Positions 25,507 to 34,910 of a DNA stretch of 64,000 nt are shown here, piece by piece. Within the stretch, counting starts at the first letter, position 1. Each line of letters starts with the position of its first letter. This DNA comes from Streptomyces sp. NBC_00344 (lineage in GTDB: Bacteria; Actinomycetota; Actinomycetes; Streptomycetales; Streptomycetaceae): the NCBI RefSeq assembly GCF_036088315.1, contig NZ_CP107996.1, positions 3,304,501-3,368,500 on the forward strand, given 5' to 3'. The notes beneath the pieces were generated by a model. It saw only the letters and a program-made list of their open reading frames with translations. It did no database searches and was not told the DNA's origin. The position numbers and the translations under genes are program-made.

Positions 25507-26595
25507 ATGCCGATGCTGCACACCATCCGCCGAGCCGTACGGCGGACCTACCGCCGCCCGGTCGATCTCAGTCACCCCGTCCGCTCACCGCTCGGCAGCG
25601 CGGTGGTCAACTGTGTGGTCTACCAGGACGGCATACGCCAGCCCGGCGACTGCCCGGCCGCCGACGCGCTGAAAAGAGTCCGCGCTGCGGGCACGGGCTT
25701 CGTCTGGATCGGGCTGCACGATCCGGACCCGGCGGAGCTCCACGAACTGGGCACGCTGTTCGGGCTGCACCCGCTCTCCGTGGAGGACGCGCTGCGTCCG
25801 CACCCACGGCCCAAGATCGACACCTATGACGACACGCTCTTCGCCGTGTTCAAGACCGTCGGCTACGTCGAGCACGAGGCGCTCACCACCACCAGCGAGG
25901 TGGTCGACACCGGTGAGCTGCTCGTCTTCACCGGACCCGAATTCGTCCTCACGGTCCGGCGCGGCAGGTACGGCTCGCTCGGCCCGCTGCGCGAGGATCT
26001 GGAGGCCGCACCGGAGCAGCTGGCCAAGGGCCCGGCGGCAGTGCTGCACGCGATAGCCGACCACGTGGTCGAGGAGTACTCCGCGGTCGCGGACGCCGTG
26101 CAGGAGGACATCGACGACGTGGAGACGGCGGTCTTCTCCCCGCAGGCGGGCAGCGGCGACGCCGGCCGGATCTACCAGCTCAAGCGTGAGCTGCTGGAAT
26201 TCAAGCGGGCCGTGGCCCCGCTGGCCCGTCCACTGGAGAAACTGACCTCCCGCCCGGTTTCGCGGGCCGACCACACCATCCAGGCGTACTTCCGGGATGT
26301 GGCGGGCCGGCTCGCCAGGGTGACCGAGCAGATCGCCTCGTACGACGCGCTGCTCGACTCCATACTCCAGGCACATCTGGCACAGGTGACCGTCGCGCAG
26401 AACGAGGACATGCGCAGGATCACCGCGTGGGCGTCGATCGTCGCCGTACCGACCATGGTGTGCGGGGTCTACGGCATGAACTTCGACCACATGCCGGAGA
26501 CGCACTGGCAGTACGGCTATGAACTGACCGTCCTGGTGATCGCGACGGCGTGTCTGCTGCTGTACCGGGGATTCCGCCGCAACGGCTGGCTGTGA
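25507..26595 (+). CDS. corA: CorA family magnesium/cobalt transporter
   Basis: A 362-residue membrane channel for divalent cations. A large cytoplasmic N-terminal domain (LSVEDALRPHPRPKIDTYDD near residue 95) and a long helix with QLKRELLEFKRAVAPL lead to two C-terminal membrane helices. The selectivity signature YGMNF (about 328-332) lies between them and the protein ends in basic residues, as in CorA. AAGGAGG lies about 11 nt before the ATG. The ORF extends further upstream but that part overlaps the glycosylase gene. It converges with the GNAT gene, with only 21 nt between. Confidence 0.93.
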   Translation: MPMLHTIRRAVRRTYRRPVDLSHPVRSPLGSAVVNCVVYQDGIRQPGDCPAADALKRVRAAGTGFVWIGLHDPDPAELHELGTLFGLHPLSVEDALRPHPRPKIDTYDDTLFAVFKTVGYVEHEALTTTSEVVDTGELLVFTGPEFVLTVRRGRYGSLGPLREDLEAAPEQLAKGPAAVLHAIADHVVEEYSAVADAVQEDIDDVETAVFSPQAGSGDAGRIYQLKRELLEFKRAVAPLARPLEKLTSRPVSRADHTIQAYFRDVAGRLARVTEQIASYDALLDSILQAHLAQVTVAQNEDMRRITAWASIVAVPTMVCGVYGMNFDHMPETHWQYGYELTVLVIATACLLLYRGFRRNGWL

Positions 26596-26616
26596 CGCCG
26601 TGACAGGCCCCGGCCG

Positions 26617-27174
26617 CTACCCCGCGCTTCCCGCGTGCTGGATGCCGCGGCTCCAGGCGTCGAACAGCGGACCGTGCGGCTCCTGCTGCACCTCACCGAA
26701 ACGCGCCCAGCCCCAGTCCCGCAGCACACTTCCGGCCGTCGCGTTCGCCGGCGCCACCAGAGTGGCGGCCAGCCTGGCCCGTGAGCGGATCAGCAACTGG
26801 TCGACGAGCCCGGTGGCGATCCGGCGGCGGCGGTACTCCGGCATCACCATCAGCTCGGCCAGCACGAAGACATGCCCGGCCGCCGTCAACTCCTCGACGT
26901 CCTCCGGGAGTCCGCCGCGAAATCCCCGCCAGAGTCCGCCTTCGCGCCCCAGTTCGTAGCCGTAGGCACACCCTGCCAGCGAAGCACCGTCGGCCACCAT
27001 CATGTCGAAGCCGGGCCGCTGCATGTCCTCGGCGAAGCGCTCCAGGAAGTGCTGCCGGTCATGGAACTCCTCCCCGCGGGGCCCCCGGTACGCCTCGACA
27101 TAGGTGTCCGCGATGGCCTCCCGCTGCTGTTCGGCCTGCCATCTGGTCAGGCGGCGCATGAAGACCTCAGTCAT
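26617..27174 (-). CDS. GNAT family N-acetyltransferase
   Basis: A 185-residue acetyltransferase of the GCN5-related fold. Motif A is visible as LAELMVMPEYRRRRIATGLVDQLL (in two blocks, about 100-123), holding the RRRRIA pyrophosphate loop that binds acetyl-CoA. The start at 27172-27174 (MTEVF) has GGGGAGGA 6 nt upstream; the open frame upstream is longer but lacks such a site. The acceptor is unknown: an amine antibiotic, peptide N-terminus or metabolite are all possible. It converges with corA. Confidence 0.85.
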   Translation of the reverse strand: MTEVFMRRLTRWQAEQQREAIADTYVEAYRGPRGEEFHDRQHFLERFAEDMQRPGFDMMVADGASLAGCAYGYELGREGGLWRGFRGGLPEDVEELTAAGHVFVLAELMVMPEYRRRRIATGLVDQLLIRSRARLAATLVAPANATAGSVLRDWGWARFGEVQQEPHGPLFDAWSRGIQHAGSAG

Positions 27175-27346
27175 GGGTTCCTCCCCGTTCCGGTACATCG
27201 TCTCAGCGGTTCGCGACCAAGGAAACGGAAACTGCAAGATCCAGCCTCACCGCGGACGTTCCGTGGTGACAGGGCGGGCCGCAGAGCCCGGCGGGCGACG
27301 CCGGAATTGGCCGAATGGCGCCGTCCGGGGTGCGGGCCTCCCTCCG

Positions 27347-28642
27347 GTGACTTCCCCTGGAGTGGTGAGCGACGAGGCACAGGAGGAGATCGACGGGCTG
27401 CGCGCCAGGGTTGCCGCACTGGAGGGAAGGCCGGCCCCGCGCCACCGGGTGCGCTCGTTCTTCGCCGCCCTGCTGATCGTCATCGCCGCGCTTCTCACCC
27501 CCGTCGCGGCCGTCGCCGTCTGGGCGCACGACGAGATCGGCGACACCGGCCGCTATGTCGACGCGGTGGCGCCGCTGGCCTCCGACCCGGCCGTCCAGCA
27601 CGCCGTCACCGACCGGGTCACCGATGCGGTGATGCGGTACGTCAGCGTGGACGCGCTGGTCGAATCGGTGGCGCCCGACGACAGGGCGGGCCTGCGCGAG
27701 GCCCTCGGCCCGCTGAACGGTCCGATCAACTCGGGGCTCAGGAACCTCGTACAGCGCGCGGTGGGAAGCCTGGTCTCGAGCCCGGCCTTCAGCACTGTCT
27801 GGATCCAGCTCAACCGGACCGCGCACGCCTCGGTGGTACACGCCCTGACCAGTGGAAAGGGCAACAAGGTCACCGTCGATCTGGCGCCCGTCGTGAAGTC
27901 CGCCAAGGAACGGCTCGACGACACCGGTCTGTCCATCGCGTCGAGGATCCCGGAGGTGCACACCCGGTTCACCGTTCTGGAGTCCGATGCCGTCGGCCGG
28001 GCCAGGACGGCCTTCCGGCTGCTGGGACTCGCCGGGGTCTGGCTGCCGGTGGTGACGGTGCTGCTCGCCGTGTCCGGGGTGCTCATCGCCGTCCGCAGAC
28101 GGCGCGCCCTGATCACCGCGGCACTGGCCGTCGCTGCCGGTGCGCTACTGCTCGGTGCCGGAATCGCGGTCTTCCGGAGTCTCTATCTCGACCGGCTGCC
28201 GGAGATCGTCCCGCAGCCGGCCGCCGTCGCGGTCTTCGACGCCCTGGTCGGCTTCCTGCGCACGACGGTCCGGATGGTGGTCGCGCTCGGGGCCGTGGTG
28301 GCGCTCAGCGCCTGGCTGAGCGGCCCCGGCCGGTGGCCGGTCCGGGCCAGGGCCATGTGGACGGGCGGTATCGGCGCCGTACGCAACGCGGCAGGCATGC
28401 GCACCGGACCGGTGGGGCGCTGGTTCAGCCGGGCCAGGACCGCCCTGAACTGGGCGGTGGTGGCCTGCGCGCTCGCCGTCTATCTGGTGTGGGACCGGCC
28501 CACCGCAGCGGTGGTGGTGGGCATCGCGCTGTGCGCGCCGGCCGTCATGGCGGTGATCGAACTGCTCGCGGACGACGGCGCGGACCCTCGGACCGGAGCT
28601 GCCCCGGCACGTGATCGCCCGGACGGAACGGCGGCGGGATGA
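27347..28642 (+). CDS. Conserved actinobacterial integral membrane protein
   Basis: A membrane protein of about 431 residues with no assigned activity. A short coiled N-terminus (EEIDGLRARVAALEG) precedes TM1 (about 38-60), then a long extracytoplasmic region with repeated helices (ASDPAVQHAVTDRVTDAVM) up to about residue 220. Four or five further TM segments and basic cytoplasmic loops follow. Proteins with this layout are common in Streptomyces but have no known role. The start is uncertain: GTG at 27347, 27362 and 27365 are all in frame; I took the first. It converges with the MerR-PP2C gene with 25 nt between. Confidence 0.75.
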   Translation: MTSPGVVSDEAQEEIDGLRARVAALEGRPAPRHRVRSFFAALLIVIAALLTPVAAVAVWAHDEIGDTGRYVDAVAPLASDPAVQHAVTDRVTDAVMRYVSVDALVESVAPDDRAGLREALGPLNGPINSGLRNLVQRAVGSLVSSPAFSTVWIQLNRTAHASVVHALTSGKGNKVTVDLAPVVKSAKERLDDTGLSIASRIPEVHTRFTVLESDAVGRARTAFRLLGLAGVWLPVVTVLLAVSGVLIAVRRRRALITAALAVAAGALLLGAGIAVFRSLYLDRLPEIVPQPAAVAVFDALVGFLRTTVRMVVALGAVVALSAWLSGPGRWPVRARAMWTGGIGAVRNAAGMRTGPVGRWFSRARTALNWAVVACALAVYLVWDRPTAAVVVGIALCAPAVMAVIELLADDGADPRTGAAPARDRPDGTAAG

Positions 28643-28667
28643 GGCTCCACGAGGGCGGGCTGCGCCA

Positions 28668-29780
28668 TCAGCCGGCCGGCCCGCGGCTCTCGACCACGTC
28701 CCCCACCGCACAGGCCACGTTGTCCGGTGCCCCGGCGGCCTGGACGAGGGCCAGCAGCTCCCGTACGGCGCCTTCGGGATCGGCCGCCGTCGCCAGCAGG
28801 GTCCGCCGCAGCTCGTCGTCGGGCACCACCGATGACAGCCCGTCCGAACAGAGCAGATACCGGTCGCCGGACCGCGCCTCCCGGAGCCCGATGTCCGGCT
28901 CGCCCCTCCCCAGTGCCCTGAGCAGCAGCGCACGCTGCGGATGGCTGGCCGCCTCCGCCTCGCTCAGCCTCCCCTCGTCCACCATCGACCGGACCATCGT
29001 GTGGTCGTGGGTGATGCGGAAGAGCTCACCTCCGCGCAGCAGATACGCCCGGCTGTCGCCGATGTGCACGAGTGCCAGCTGCGAACCGGTCCAGAGCATC
29101 GCGGTGAGTGTCGTACCGGACTCCTGGTCAGGGCCGTCCCCGCCGGACTCGCCCCCGCCGGCGGCCCGGTGCACCCGGTCGGCCGCGTCGCCCAGGGCGT
29201 TCAGCAGATCGCCGGCCCTGATGACCCTGGCCCCGTCCGCTTCCAGCACCCTGAGGGCGTCGATGGCCGCGCTGCTGGCCGCGGCGCCGGCGTCGCCGTA
29301 GCCATCGGCGACGGCCAGCAGCCTGGCGCCCGCGTGTGCGGCGTCCTGATTGGCCGCGCGGACCAGCCCGGCGTCGGACAGCGCGGCGTAGCGGATCTTG
29401 AGGGTCCGGCCTGCGGGCAGCGCGGAGCCGTTGTCAGTGTGGTGTGTCATGGCGTCCTTCCGGGACAACTGGTCGATGAGGAAGGCCGCCAGATCTCGCC
29501 TGGCCGATGTCTCGGCCTCCACGCGTGCCCAGTACGCCCGCACACGGTCAGCGGGCACCGGTGACTCGCACACCTCGCGGATGCCGGACGGCGGCATCCC
29601 GATACGCCGCAGCCAGGCAACCAGCCGGGCGCGTCCGAGCTGCGCCTCGTCGTAGTAGCGGTAGCCGTTCAGCGGGTCGACCCGCGCCGGGGGCAGCAGA
29701 CCGAGATCGTCGTAACGCCGCAGTGCCTTCGCGGAGAGCCGCGAGAGCCGGGCGAACGCGCCGATGGTCAGCAGAGCCAT
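28668..29780 (-). CDS. MerR-type HTH fused to a PP2C serine/threonine phosphatase
   Basis: A 370-residue fusion. Residues 1-70 form a MerR-type DNA-binding domain (TIGAFARLSRLSAKALRRYD, then the RYYDEAQL wing), followed by a helical linker (to about 115). Residues about 125-370 are a PP2C phosphatase: DAGLVRAANQD, the metal-binding VADGYGDAG, HIGDSRAYLLR, LLCSDGLSS and APDNVACAV blocks are all present. It may couple dephosphorylation to DNA binding, with the phosphatase replacing the usual effector domain. The start at 29778-29780 has GGAGGAGGGG upstream; the ORF extends further but without an obvious site. Neighbours give no clear target. Confidence 0.88.
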   Translation of the reverse strand: MALLTIGAFARLSRLSAKALRRYDDLGLLPPARVDPLNGYRYYDEAQLGRARLVAWLRRIGMPPSGIREVCESPVPADRVRAYWARVEAETSARRDLAAFLIDQLSRKDAMTHHTDNGSALPAGRTLKIRYAALSDAGLVRAANQDAAHAGARLLAVADGYGDAGAAASSAAIDALRVLEADGARVIRAGDLLNALGDAADRVHRAAGGGESGGDGPDQESGTTLTAMLWTGSQLALVHIGDSRAYLLRGGELFRITHDHTMVRSMVDEGRLSEAEAASHPQRALLLRALGRGEPDIGLREARSGDRYLLCSDGLSSVVPDDELRRTLLATAADPEGAVRELLALVQAAGAPDNVACAVGDVVESRGPAG

Positions 29781-29885
29781 GGTTTCCCCTCCTCCACCGG
29801 GCGGTCGGCCCGGCCCCACCGATGCTGGGGCTTCCCCCGGGGAGAAGGTCAACACCTACCGTCCCGGTCCTCGGTCGCCGCCCGG

Positions 29886-30272
29886 TCACGCCTCGTGCGT
29901 GTAGAGGAGGTAGAAGACAGTGATCAGCATGCCGGCACCCAGCCCGGCGCCGATGAACGAGGACAGCAGGACGCTCTCCCCGGTCATCGAGTACAGAAAG
30001 CCCATCGCTCCGCCGAACAGCACGCCGTAGGCGGCCGAGCGCAGCTCACGCGACATGCGGTGCTGGATCCGGCCGAGCCCGAAGGCCAGCGCGGCCAGGG
30101 CGATGCCCGAGACCAGGCTGACCACGAGCTGCGCGGTGGAGAGACCGTGGCCCGAGCTCTGGATGTAGGCGGCATAGAAGCCGTAGGCGACGCCGAGACC
30201 GACGGGCAGCGCCCAGGCCGCCGTCGAGAGGTGCTGACGCCTGGGTGCCGGGACTGCCGCATGTGTGGCCAT
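29886..30272 (-). CDS. Small four-helix membrane protein of unknown function
   Basis: A 128-residue protein with about four predicted membrane helices: AAWALPVGLGVAYGFYAAYI, LVVSLVSGIALAALAFGLG, AAYGVLFGGAMGFLYSM and FIGAGLGAGMLITVFYLLY. Nothing in it suggests an enzyme. AAGGAG lies about 10 nt before the ATG at 30270-30272. It is divergent from the DUF7144 membrane protein gene (148 nt apart), so the two may share a promoter region. Unknown function; similar small membrane proteins are frequent in streptomycetes. Confidence 0.75.
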   Translation of the reverse strand: MATHAAVPAPRRQHLSTAAWALPVGLGVAYGFYAAYIQSSGHGLSTAQLVVSLVSGIALAALAFGLGRIQHRMSRELRSAAYGVLFGGAMGFLYSMTGESVLLSSFIGAGLGAGMLITVFYLLYTHEA

Positions 30273-30420
30273 CGCAGAGAGCTCCTTCCGCTCGCCCCTT
30301 CCACCAGCGCACACCCGCGGAAGCCCGGAAGCAACTCGAACGGCCCAATAACTCGCTCATGTCCGCCCGTTTCGGACTCATGCTGCAAGGAGCGCAACCC
30401 ACCACGGAAGAAGGCCCGCC

Positions 30421-30864
30421 ATGAGCCATCACACAGCGCAGCAGCCCCATGCCACAGGCCCCGGCGCCGGGAACACCTCGGGCTGGGCCTCGGGCGGCAC
30501 CGTGTTCGCCGGCGTGCTGCTGGTGGTCGAGGGCGTGATGGGCATCCTCCAGGGGATCGTCGCCATCGCCAGGGACGACGTCTACACCCGGATCGGCGAC
30601 TACACCTACGCCTTCTCCCTCACCACCTGGGGCTGGATCCACCTGGCCCTCGGCATCCTCATCGCCGTCACCGGCTACGGCATCCTCTCCGGCGCCGTGT
30701 GGGCCCGGATCACCGGCATCGTGCTGGCGTCGCTGAGCGTGCTGCTGCAATTCATGTTCCTGCCGTACCAGCCGATCTGGGGCGTGGTCTCGATCGCGAT
30801 CGGCCTCTTCGTGATCTGGGCGCTGGCAACGGACCGGCACCACACCGCGAACCCGGCACTCTGA
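30421..30864 (+). CDS. DUF7144-type membrane protein
   Basis: A 147-residue protein with four membrane helices. The N-terminal FAGVLLVVEGVMGILQGIVA block, a loop with ARDDVYTRIGDYTYAFSL, then the TTWGWIHLALG and GAVWARITGIVLA segments match the family of four-TM actinobacterial proteins now called DUF7144. It has no known biochemical role. GAAGG lies about 9 nt before the ATG. It is divergent from the small membrane protein at 29886-30272 and is followed by the EEP-family gene on the same strand after 50 nt. Confidence 0.85.
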   Translation: MSHHTAQQPHATGPGAGNTSGWASGGTVFAGVLLVVEGVMGILQGIVAIARDDVYTRIGDYTYAFSLTTWGWIHLALGILIAVTGYGILSGAVWARITGIVLASLSVLLQFMFLPYQPIWGVVSIAIGLFVIWALATDRHHTANPAL

Positions 30865-30914
30865 ATCAGGACGGTGCGCAGGCCGCAACCCGCGGGCCCG
30901 TGAGGGCGTCCTCG

Positions 30915-31970
30915 ATGGAGAGTCCGGGCGCCACGTCCCGCCCCGGTGCGACCGTCGGAGGCTGCCCCCTGAACACCGTGGACAGCCCGGCGGACCGCGC
31001 CGGACGGCCCGGCCGGCGTTCGCGGCTGCGGCAGTCCGGGGCCTGGCTCGCGGCCCTCGTGCTTCTCGCCACCAGCGGCGTCGTCGGCTGCCGGGCGGCC
31101 GGGGTCGACGCTGTCACCCCCGTGCCCCAGGTGCTCGCCTTCCTGCCGTGGCTGCTCGTCCCGGCCGGCGTCGCGCTGCTGCTGGCCGGGCTCGCCCGCT
31201 GGCGGACCGGTCTGGTCTGGGCGCTTCTGCTGCTCGGCGCGCTGGGCTGGTGGCTGCGGCCCTACGGACCTGGCCCGGGCGGCGGCGATGGGCCGGTCAT
31301 CGCGACGGTGAAGGTGATGACCGCCAATCTGCAGTTCGGAAGGGCGACCCCGGGTCTGTTCGCCGCGGTCCGGCGGGAGAAACCCGACCTGGTGTATGTC
31401 GAGGAGTGCTCCTTCGTCTGCGCCGACGCGCTCAGGACCGGGCTGCCGCGGAGCGTGTACCCGTACCGCGTTGTCGTCAGGAAGGCCGGCTCGAAGGGAT
31501 CAGCGATCCTCAGCGTGTTCCCGCTGAGGTCCGCGCCCGCCGTGGCGGGCACCATGGCGATGCCCGGCGCCACCGCACGGATCCACGGAGTGCCGGTCCG
31601 CGTGCAGCTGGCGCATCCGATGCCTCCGCTGCCCCGTCAGGTGGGGCTCTGGAAGCGCGAACTCGGGCGGGTGCGGTCCTTCGCCGCCGCCGGCCGCGCC
31701 CCGACCATTCTGGCCGGGGACTTCAACGCCTCCCAGGACCACGCCGCGTTCCGCCGCATCCTCGAGGACGGCCATCTGCACGACAGCGCCCGCCTCGCGG
31801 GGCACTACCGCACCCCATCCTGGCCGGCCGGAGCCTGGCCGGCCGGCCCCCAGATCGACCACGTGCTGGTCTCCGGCGGCTTCACGGTGGCCTCGGCCCG
31901 CTTCTTCCCGCTGCGCGGTTCCGACCACCGGGGACTCGTGGTGCGACTCGGGATGCACGCAGGCACGTAA
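30915..31970 (+). CDS. Membrane-anchored endonuclease/exonuclease/phosphatase family protein
   Basis: A 351-residue protein. The N-terminal third has three membrane helices (about 40-120), the rest is an EEP domain facing outside or inside the membrane. EEP blocks are MTANLQFGRATP (start of the domain), DLVYVEE, LAGDFNASQDH, QIDHVLVSGG and GSDHRGLVVRL, which give the metal and phosphodiester-cleaving residues. The family includes nucleases, sphingomyelinases and inositol phosphatases. The ATG at 30915 has GAGGG 8 nt upstream; a GTG at 30978 is an alternative. It may share a transcript with the preceding gene. Substrate unknown. Confidence 0.85.
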   Translation: MESPGATSRPGATVGGCPLNTVDSPADRAGRPGRRSRLRQSGAWLAALVLLATSGVVGCRAAGVDAVTPVPQVLAFLPWLLVPAGVALLLAGLARWRTGLVWALLLLGALGWWLRPYGPGPGGGDGPVIATVKVMTANLQFGRATPGLFAAVRREKPDLVYVEECSFVCADALRTGLPRSVYPYRVVVRKAGSKGSAILSVFPLRSAPAVAGTMAMPGATARIHGVPVRVQLAHPMPPLPRQVGLWKRELGRVRSFAAAGRAPTILAGDFNASQDHAAFRRILEDGHLHDSARLAGHYRTPSWPAGAWPAGPQIDHVLVSGGFTVASARFFPLRGSDHRGLVVRLGMHAGT

Positions 31971-32005
31971 TTTATGGTCCATGACTGACATGGATCACCG
32001 CCGGT

Positions 32006-33970
32006 ATGGCTGAGACCGGCCCGAAACGGCAGCAGCCACGGCTGTCACCTCCGGAGTGGCTGATCAGGGGGCTGCGGCCGCAGGCTGCGCCGGTCCCCTG
32101 GGCCGCCGTGGTCCGCGCGGGTGTCGCGATGGCCGCTCCGATCGCGGCCGGACTCGCCACCGGCCGGCCGGCGTACGGGGCGCTCGTGTCGATGGGCGCC
32201 CTGACCGGGGTCATCAGTGACACCGCCGACGCCTACCGGCTGCGGATCCTCAACATCGCCGTACCTCAGTGCTTCGGCGCGATCGGCATCATGCTCGGCA
32301 CACTGGTCTACGGCGAGGGCTGGTTCGCGGTCGGGGCGCTGACCCTGGTCGCGCTGGTCTCCGGGATGATCTCCACCATCGGCGCCGTGGCCTCCGTCTC
32401 GGGGCTGCTGCTGCTCCTGGAATCGGTGGTCGGTGCGGGTCTTCCGCTGCCGGGCCCCTGGTGGAAGGCCCCGTTGCTGCTCTCGGTAGGGGGGCTCCTG
32501 GTCCTGGTGCTCGCCCTGCTGGGCTGGCCGCTGCGGGCCGGCGCCCCCGAGCGGAGCGCGGTCGCCACGAGCTATCGCGCGGTGGCCGAACTGCTGGCGG
32601 CCGCAGGCACCTCCACATACGACGGCAGACGCCAGGGCGTCACCGAGTCGCTGAACACCGCCTACGATCTGATCCTCGCCCAGCGGGCTCGCGATCACGG
32701 CCGGAGCACCCCGCTGGTCCGGCTGCTCGCCCAGCTCAACGCGGTGATCCCGCTGGTGGAGGCGGCCGCGGCCACCCATCTGCACGGCCGGGCCTCCCGC
32801 CGTCCGGAAATCGCCGCCGCCGTAAGGGACATGGCGGATGTGATCGCGGCGGGCCGCCCGGGGGCCGCCCCCGATCTCGTGCTCCCGGAGCCGTACGGAC
32901 CCGCCGACCGCGCCATGAACGCCGCACTGCGGTATGCGGCGGCCGTCGTCGCGCACCCCGAACCCGACCGGCACATCGCCGACGACCGGCTCGGCCGCCC
33001 GGCGGCCCTGGGGGTACGGACCCGCCGGGCCGCCCGCAGCGTCGCGCTCACCGCCACCGCCTGGCGCTACGGACTGCGGCTCGCCCTGTGCATCGGCCTC
33101 GCCCAGACGCTGGTCTCGGTGATCGAGGTGGAGCGCTCGTACTGGGTGGCGCTCACCGTCACCTTCGTGATGAAGCCGGACTTCGGTTCGGTCTTCTCCC
33201 GAGCGGTGCTGCGCGCCCTCGGCACGGCCGGCGGGGTGCTCACCGCGGCCCTGGCCCTGGGGATGGTGCCGCGCGGCTGGTGGGACGTGCCGGTGATAGT
33301 GGTGCTCGGGGCGCTCGTCCCGGCCTTCTCCGCCAAGGGGTACGCCTTCCAGACCGCGGCCATCACCCCGGTGATCCTGCTGATCTCCGACCAGCTGAAC
33401 CATCTGGGCTTCCAGCTGATCATGCCGCGGCTGGTCGACAGCCTCATCGGCTGCGGCATCGCGCTGGTGGTCGGCTACCTGCTCTGGCCGGAGAGCTGGC
33501 ACACCCGGATCGGCGACGGTCTCGCGGACGCCGTGGAGGACACCGTGCGCTACCTGGAGTGCGCCTTCGGAGGCGACGGTACCGGCGGCGACCAGGCCGA
33601 CCGGATCAGACTGCGGCGCCGGCTCTACCGGGATCTGTCCACCATGCGGTCGGAATTCCAGCGGGCCCTGACCGAACCGCCGCCGACCGGCAGACGGGCC
33701 GCCGCCTGGTGGCCCGTGGTGGTCGCGATCGAGCGGATCGTCGACGCCACCACGGCGGCGCGGGTCCGCGTCAATCACGGGGCGCCACCGCCGGCGAGGG
33801 AGGAAGTCCTCGATGTGTCACAGCAGTTGACGGAGCTGGCGCAGGGGCTGCGCTCCAGCGCCACGCTGGTGGAGGTGCGGACGGTGCTCGCGGGCGACGA
33901 GAGCGGCGTACTCGCCCCGCTGCGCCAGGAGGTCGTCGCGGCGCGGGGAATCACTTCGCCGCATCCGTGA
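32006..33970 (+). CDS. FUSC family membrane protein (aromatic acid exporter-like)
   Basis: A 654-residue protein with two membrane halves, each with about five or six helices (about 40-185 and 355-500), separated by a cytoplasmic helical domain and followed by a soluble C-terminal domain. The second half contains the FUSC block SYWVALTVTFVMKPDFGSVFSRAVLRALGT in two pieces, which matches fusaric acid resistance/AaeB-type pumps. Such proteins are thought to export aromatic carboxylic acids. No clear Shine-Dalgarno sequence precedes the ATG. Partner subunits (HlyD-type) are absent, as is usual in actinobacteria. Confidence 0.88.
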   Translation: MAETGPKRQQPRLSPPEWLIRGLRPQAAPVPWAAVVRAGVAMAAPIAAGLATGRPAYGALVSMGALTGVISDTADAYRLRILNIAVPQCFGAIGIMLGTLVYGEGWFAVGALTLVALVSGMISTIGAVASVSGLLLLLESVVGAGLPLPGPWWKAPLLLSVGGLLVLVLALLGWPLRAGAPERSAVATSYRAVAELLAAAGTSTYDGRRQGVTESLNTAYDLILAQRARDHGRSTPLVRLLAQLNAVIPLVEAAAATHLHGRASRRPEIAAAVRDMADVIAAGRPGAAPDLVLPEPYGPADRAMNAALRYAAAVVAHPEPDRHIADDRLGRPAALGVRTRRAARSVALTATAWRYGLRLALCIGLAQTLVSVIEVERSYWVALTVTFVMKPDFGSVFSRAVLRALGTAGGVLTAALALGMVPRGWWDVPVIVVLGALVPAFSAKGYAFQTAAITPVILLISDQLNHLGFQLIMPRLVDSLIGCGIALVVGYLLWPESWHTRIGDGLADAVEDTVRYLECAFGGDGTGGDQADRIRLRRRLYRDLSTMRSEFQRALTEPPPTGRRAAAWWPVVVAIERIVDATTAARVRVNHGAPPPAREEVLDVSQQLTELAQGLRSSATLVEVRTVLAGDESGVLAPLRQEVVAARGITSPHP

Positions 33971-34090
33971 ACCCGGAGCAGGTCACCCGCACCCGGCGTG
34001 GTCAGTGACGCCGGGTGCGGGGGGTGGGGGGTGGGGCGTGACGCCGGGGAAGGAGGCGTCAGTGGACCCTCTCGCCGAGCGGACCCGGCG

Positions 34091-34747
34091 TCAGGAGCTC
34101 TTGTTCACCTTGGCCAGGGCCTTGGCGAGGCCGTTCGCCCACAGGGCGTCGACCTGGGCGCGCTCCTGCGCGTCCGGCTGCCGGTTGGTGCAGGACGGGC
34201 CGGGTCCGCCACCGGACATCAGCTCGCTGCACGGCCCGTCGTAGGTGTCCGGAAGGCCGAGAACATGCCCCGTCTCGTGCGCGGTGACCCGGATCGAGTC
34301 GTACTCCTGGGTCTGCGCGTGGTCGAGGAACACATAGCCTCTGCCGTGGCCGTCGGTCGATGCGTACGATCCCTGCGGATCGTCGCCCTCGCGGTAGGTG
34401 AAGTCGGCGCCTGAGCCCTCCTGGAGGGTGACGTTGGATTCGGCCGCGTTCCATATCTGCGCGCTGGCCGCTATCTGGCTCTGGTAACTCGGCGCGGCTG
34501 AGGCGTCGTAGACGACGGTCACGGATGCCGCATCGGGGTGCGCAGCCCGCTTCTTCGCCACCGACTTCAGGACGGCGTCGAAGAAGGCCTTGTTGTCCGA
34601 CTCCTGCTTCGAGCCGGCATAGTGCGAGACGGACTGCTGGGCGTGAGGCGCCGTGGGGGTGACGGCCTGCACGGGGCCCGCGGTGCCGAGTGCCGCGGCG
34701 ATGCCGAGGCCCAGTACCGCGGATACAGCTGTATTACGGTGCTTCAT
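34091..34747 (-). CDS. snpA: Snapalysin family zinc metalloprotease
   Basis: A 218-residue secreted protease of peptidase family M7, known almost only from Streptomyces. A signal peptide ([20 protein letters not shown], cleavage near residue 28) and a propeptide precede the catalytic domain. The zinc motif [11 protein letters not shown] has His157, Glu158, His161 and Asp167, with the third ligand being Asp as in snapalysin. Two cysteine pairs (GPCSEL, SCTNR) suit a disulfide. AGGAG lies about 9 nt before the ATG. It is divergent from a LysR gene with a T-N11-A palindrome between, the known snpA/snpR layout, so LysR-dependent activation is likely. Confidence 0.93.
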   Translation of the reverse strand: MKHRNTAVSAVLGLGIAAALGTAGPVQAVTPTAPHAQQSVSHYAGSKQESDNKAFFDAVLKSVAKKRAAHPDAASVTVVYDASAAPSYQSQIAASAQIWNAAESNVTLQEGSGADFTYREGDDPQGSYASTDGHGRGYVFLDHAQTQEYDSIRVTAHETGHVLGLPDTYDGPCSELMSGGGPGPSCTNRQPDAQERAQVDALWANGLAKALAKVNKSS

Positions 34748-34839
34748 GTGGGGGGCTCCTACTCGTCCGGTGTGGGGGTGAACGGGTGGTACCGCAGAGT
34801 GTGCTGTGCGGAGGGCCCCGGGGGATGATGGCAATTGGC

Positions 34840-34856
34840 GATAACTTCGGGCTATC
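34840..34856. promoter_or_regulatory. LysR-type operator between snpA and its regulator
   Basis: GATA-N9-TATC forms an inverted repeat with the T-N11-A core (T at 34842, A at 34854) that LysR-type proteins bind. It lies in the 163-nt divergent region and fits activation of snpA and autoregulation. Confidence 0.6.
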
Positions 34857-34897
34857 AGTGGTGTTTTGATGGTCTGGTGCGGCTGGCGGGACCGCCT

Positions 34898-34903
34898 TAC
34901 TCT
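34898..34903 (+). promoter_or_regulatory. -10 box of the leaderless LysR-regulator transcript
   Basis: TACTCT ends 7 nt before the ATG at 34911, with no ribosome site between, so the transcript is probably leaderless. Confidence 0.45.
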
Positions 34904-34910
34904 CTGGTAC

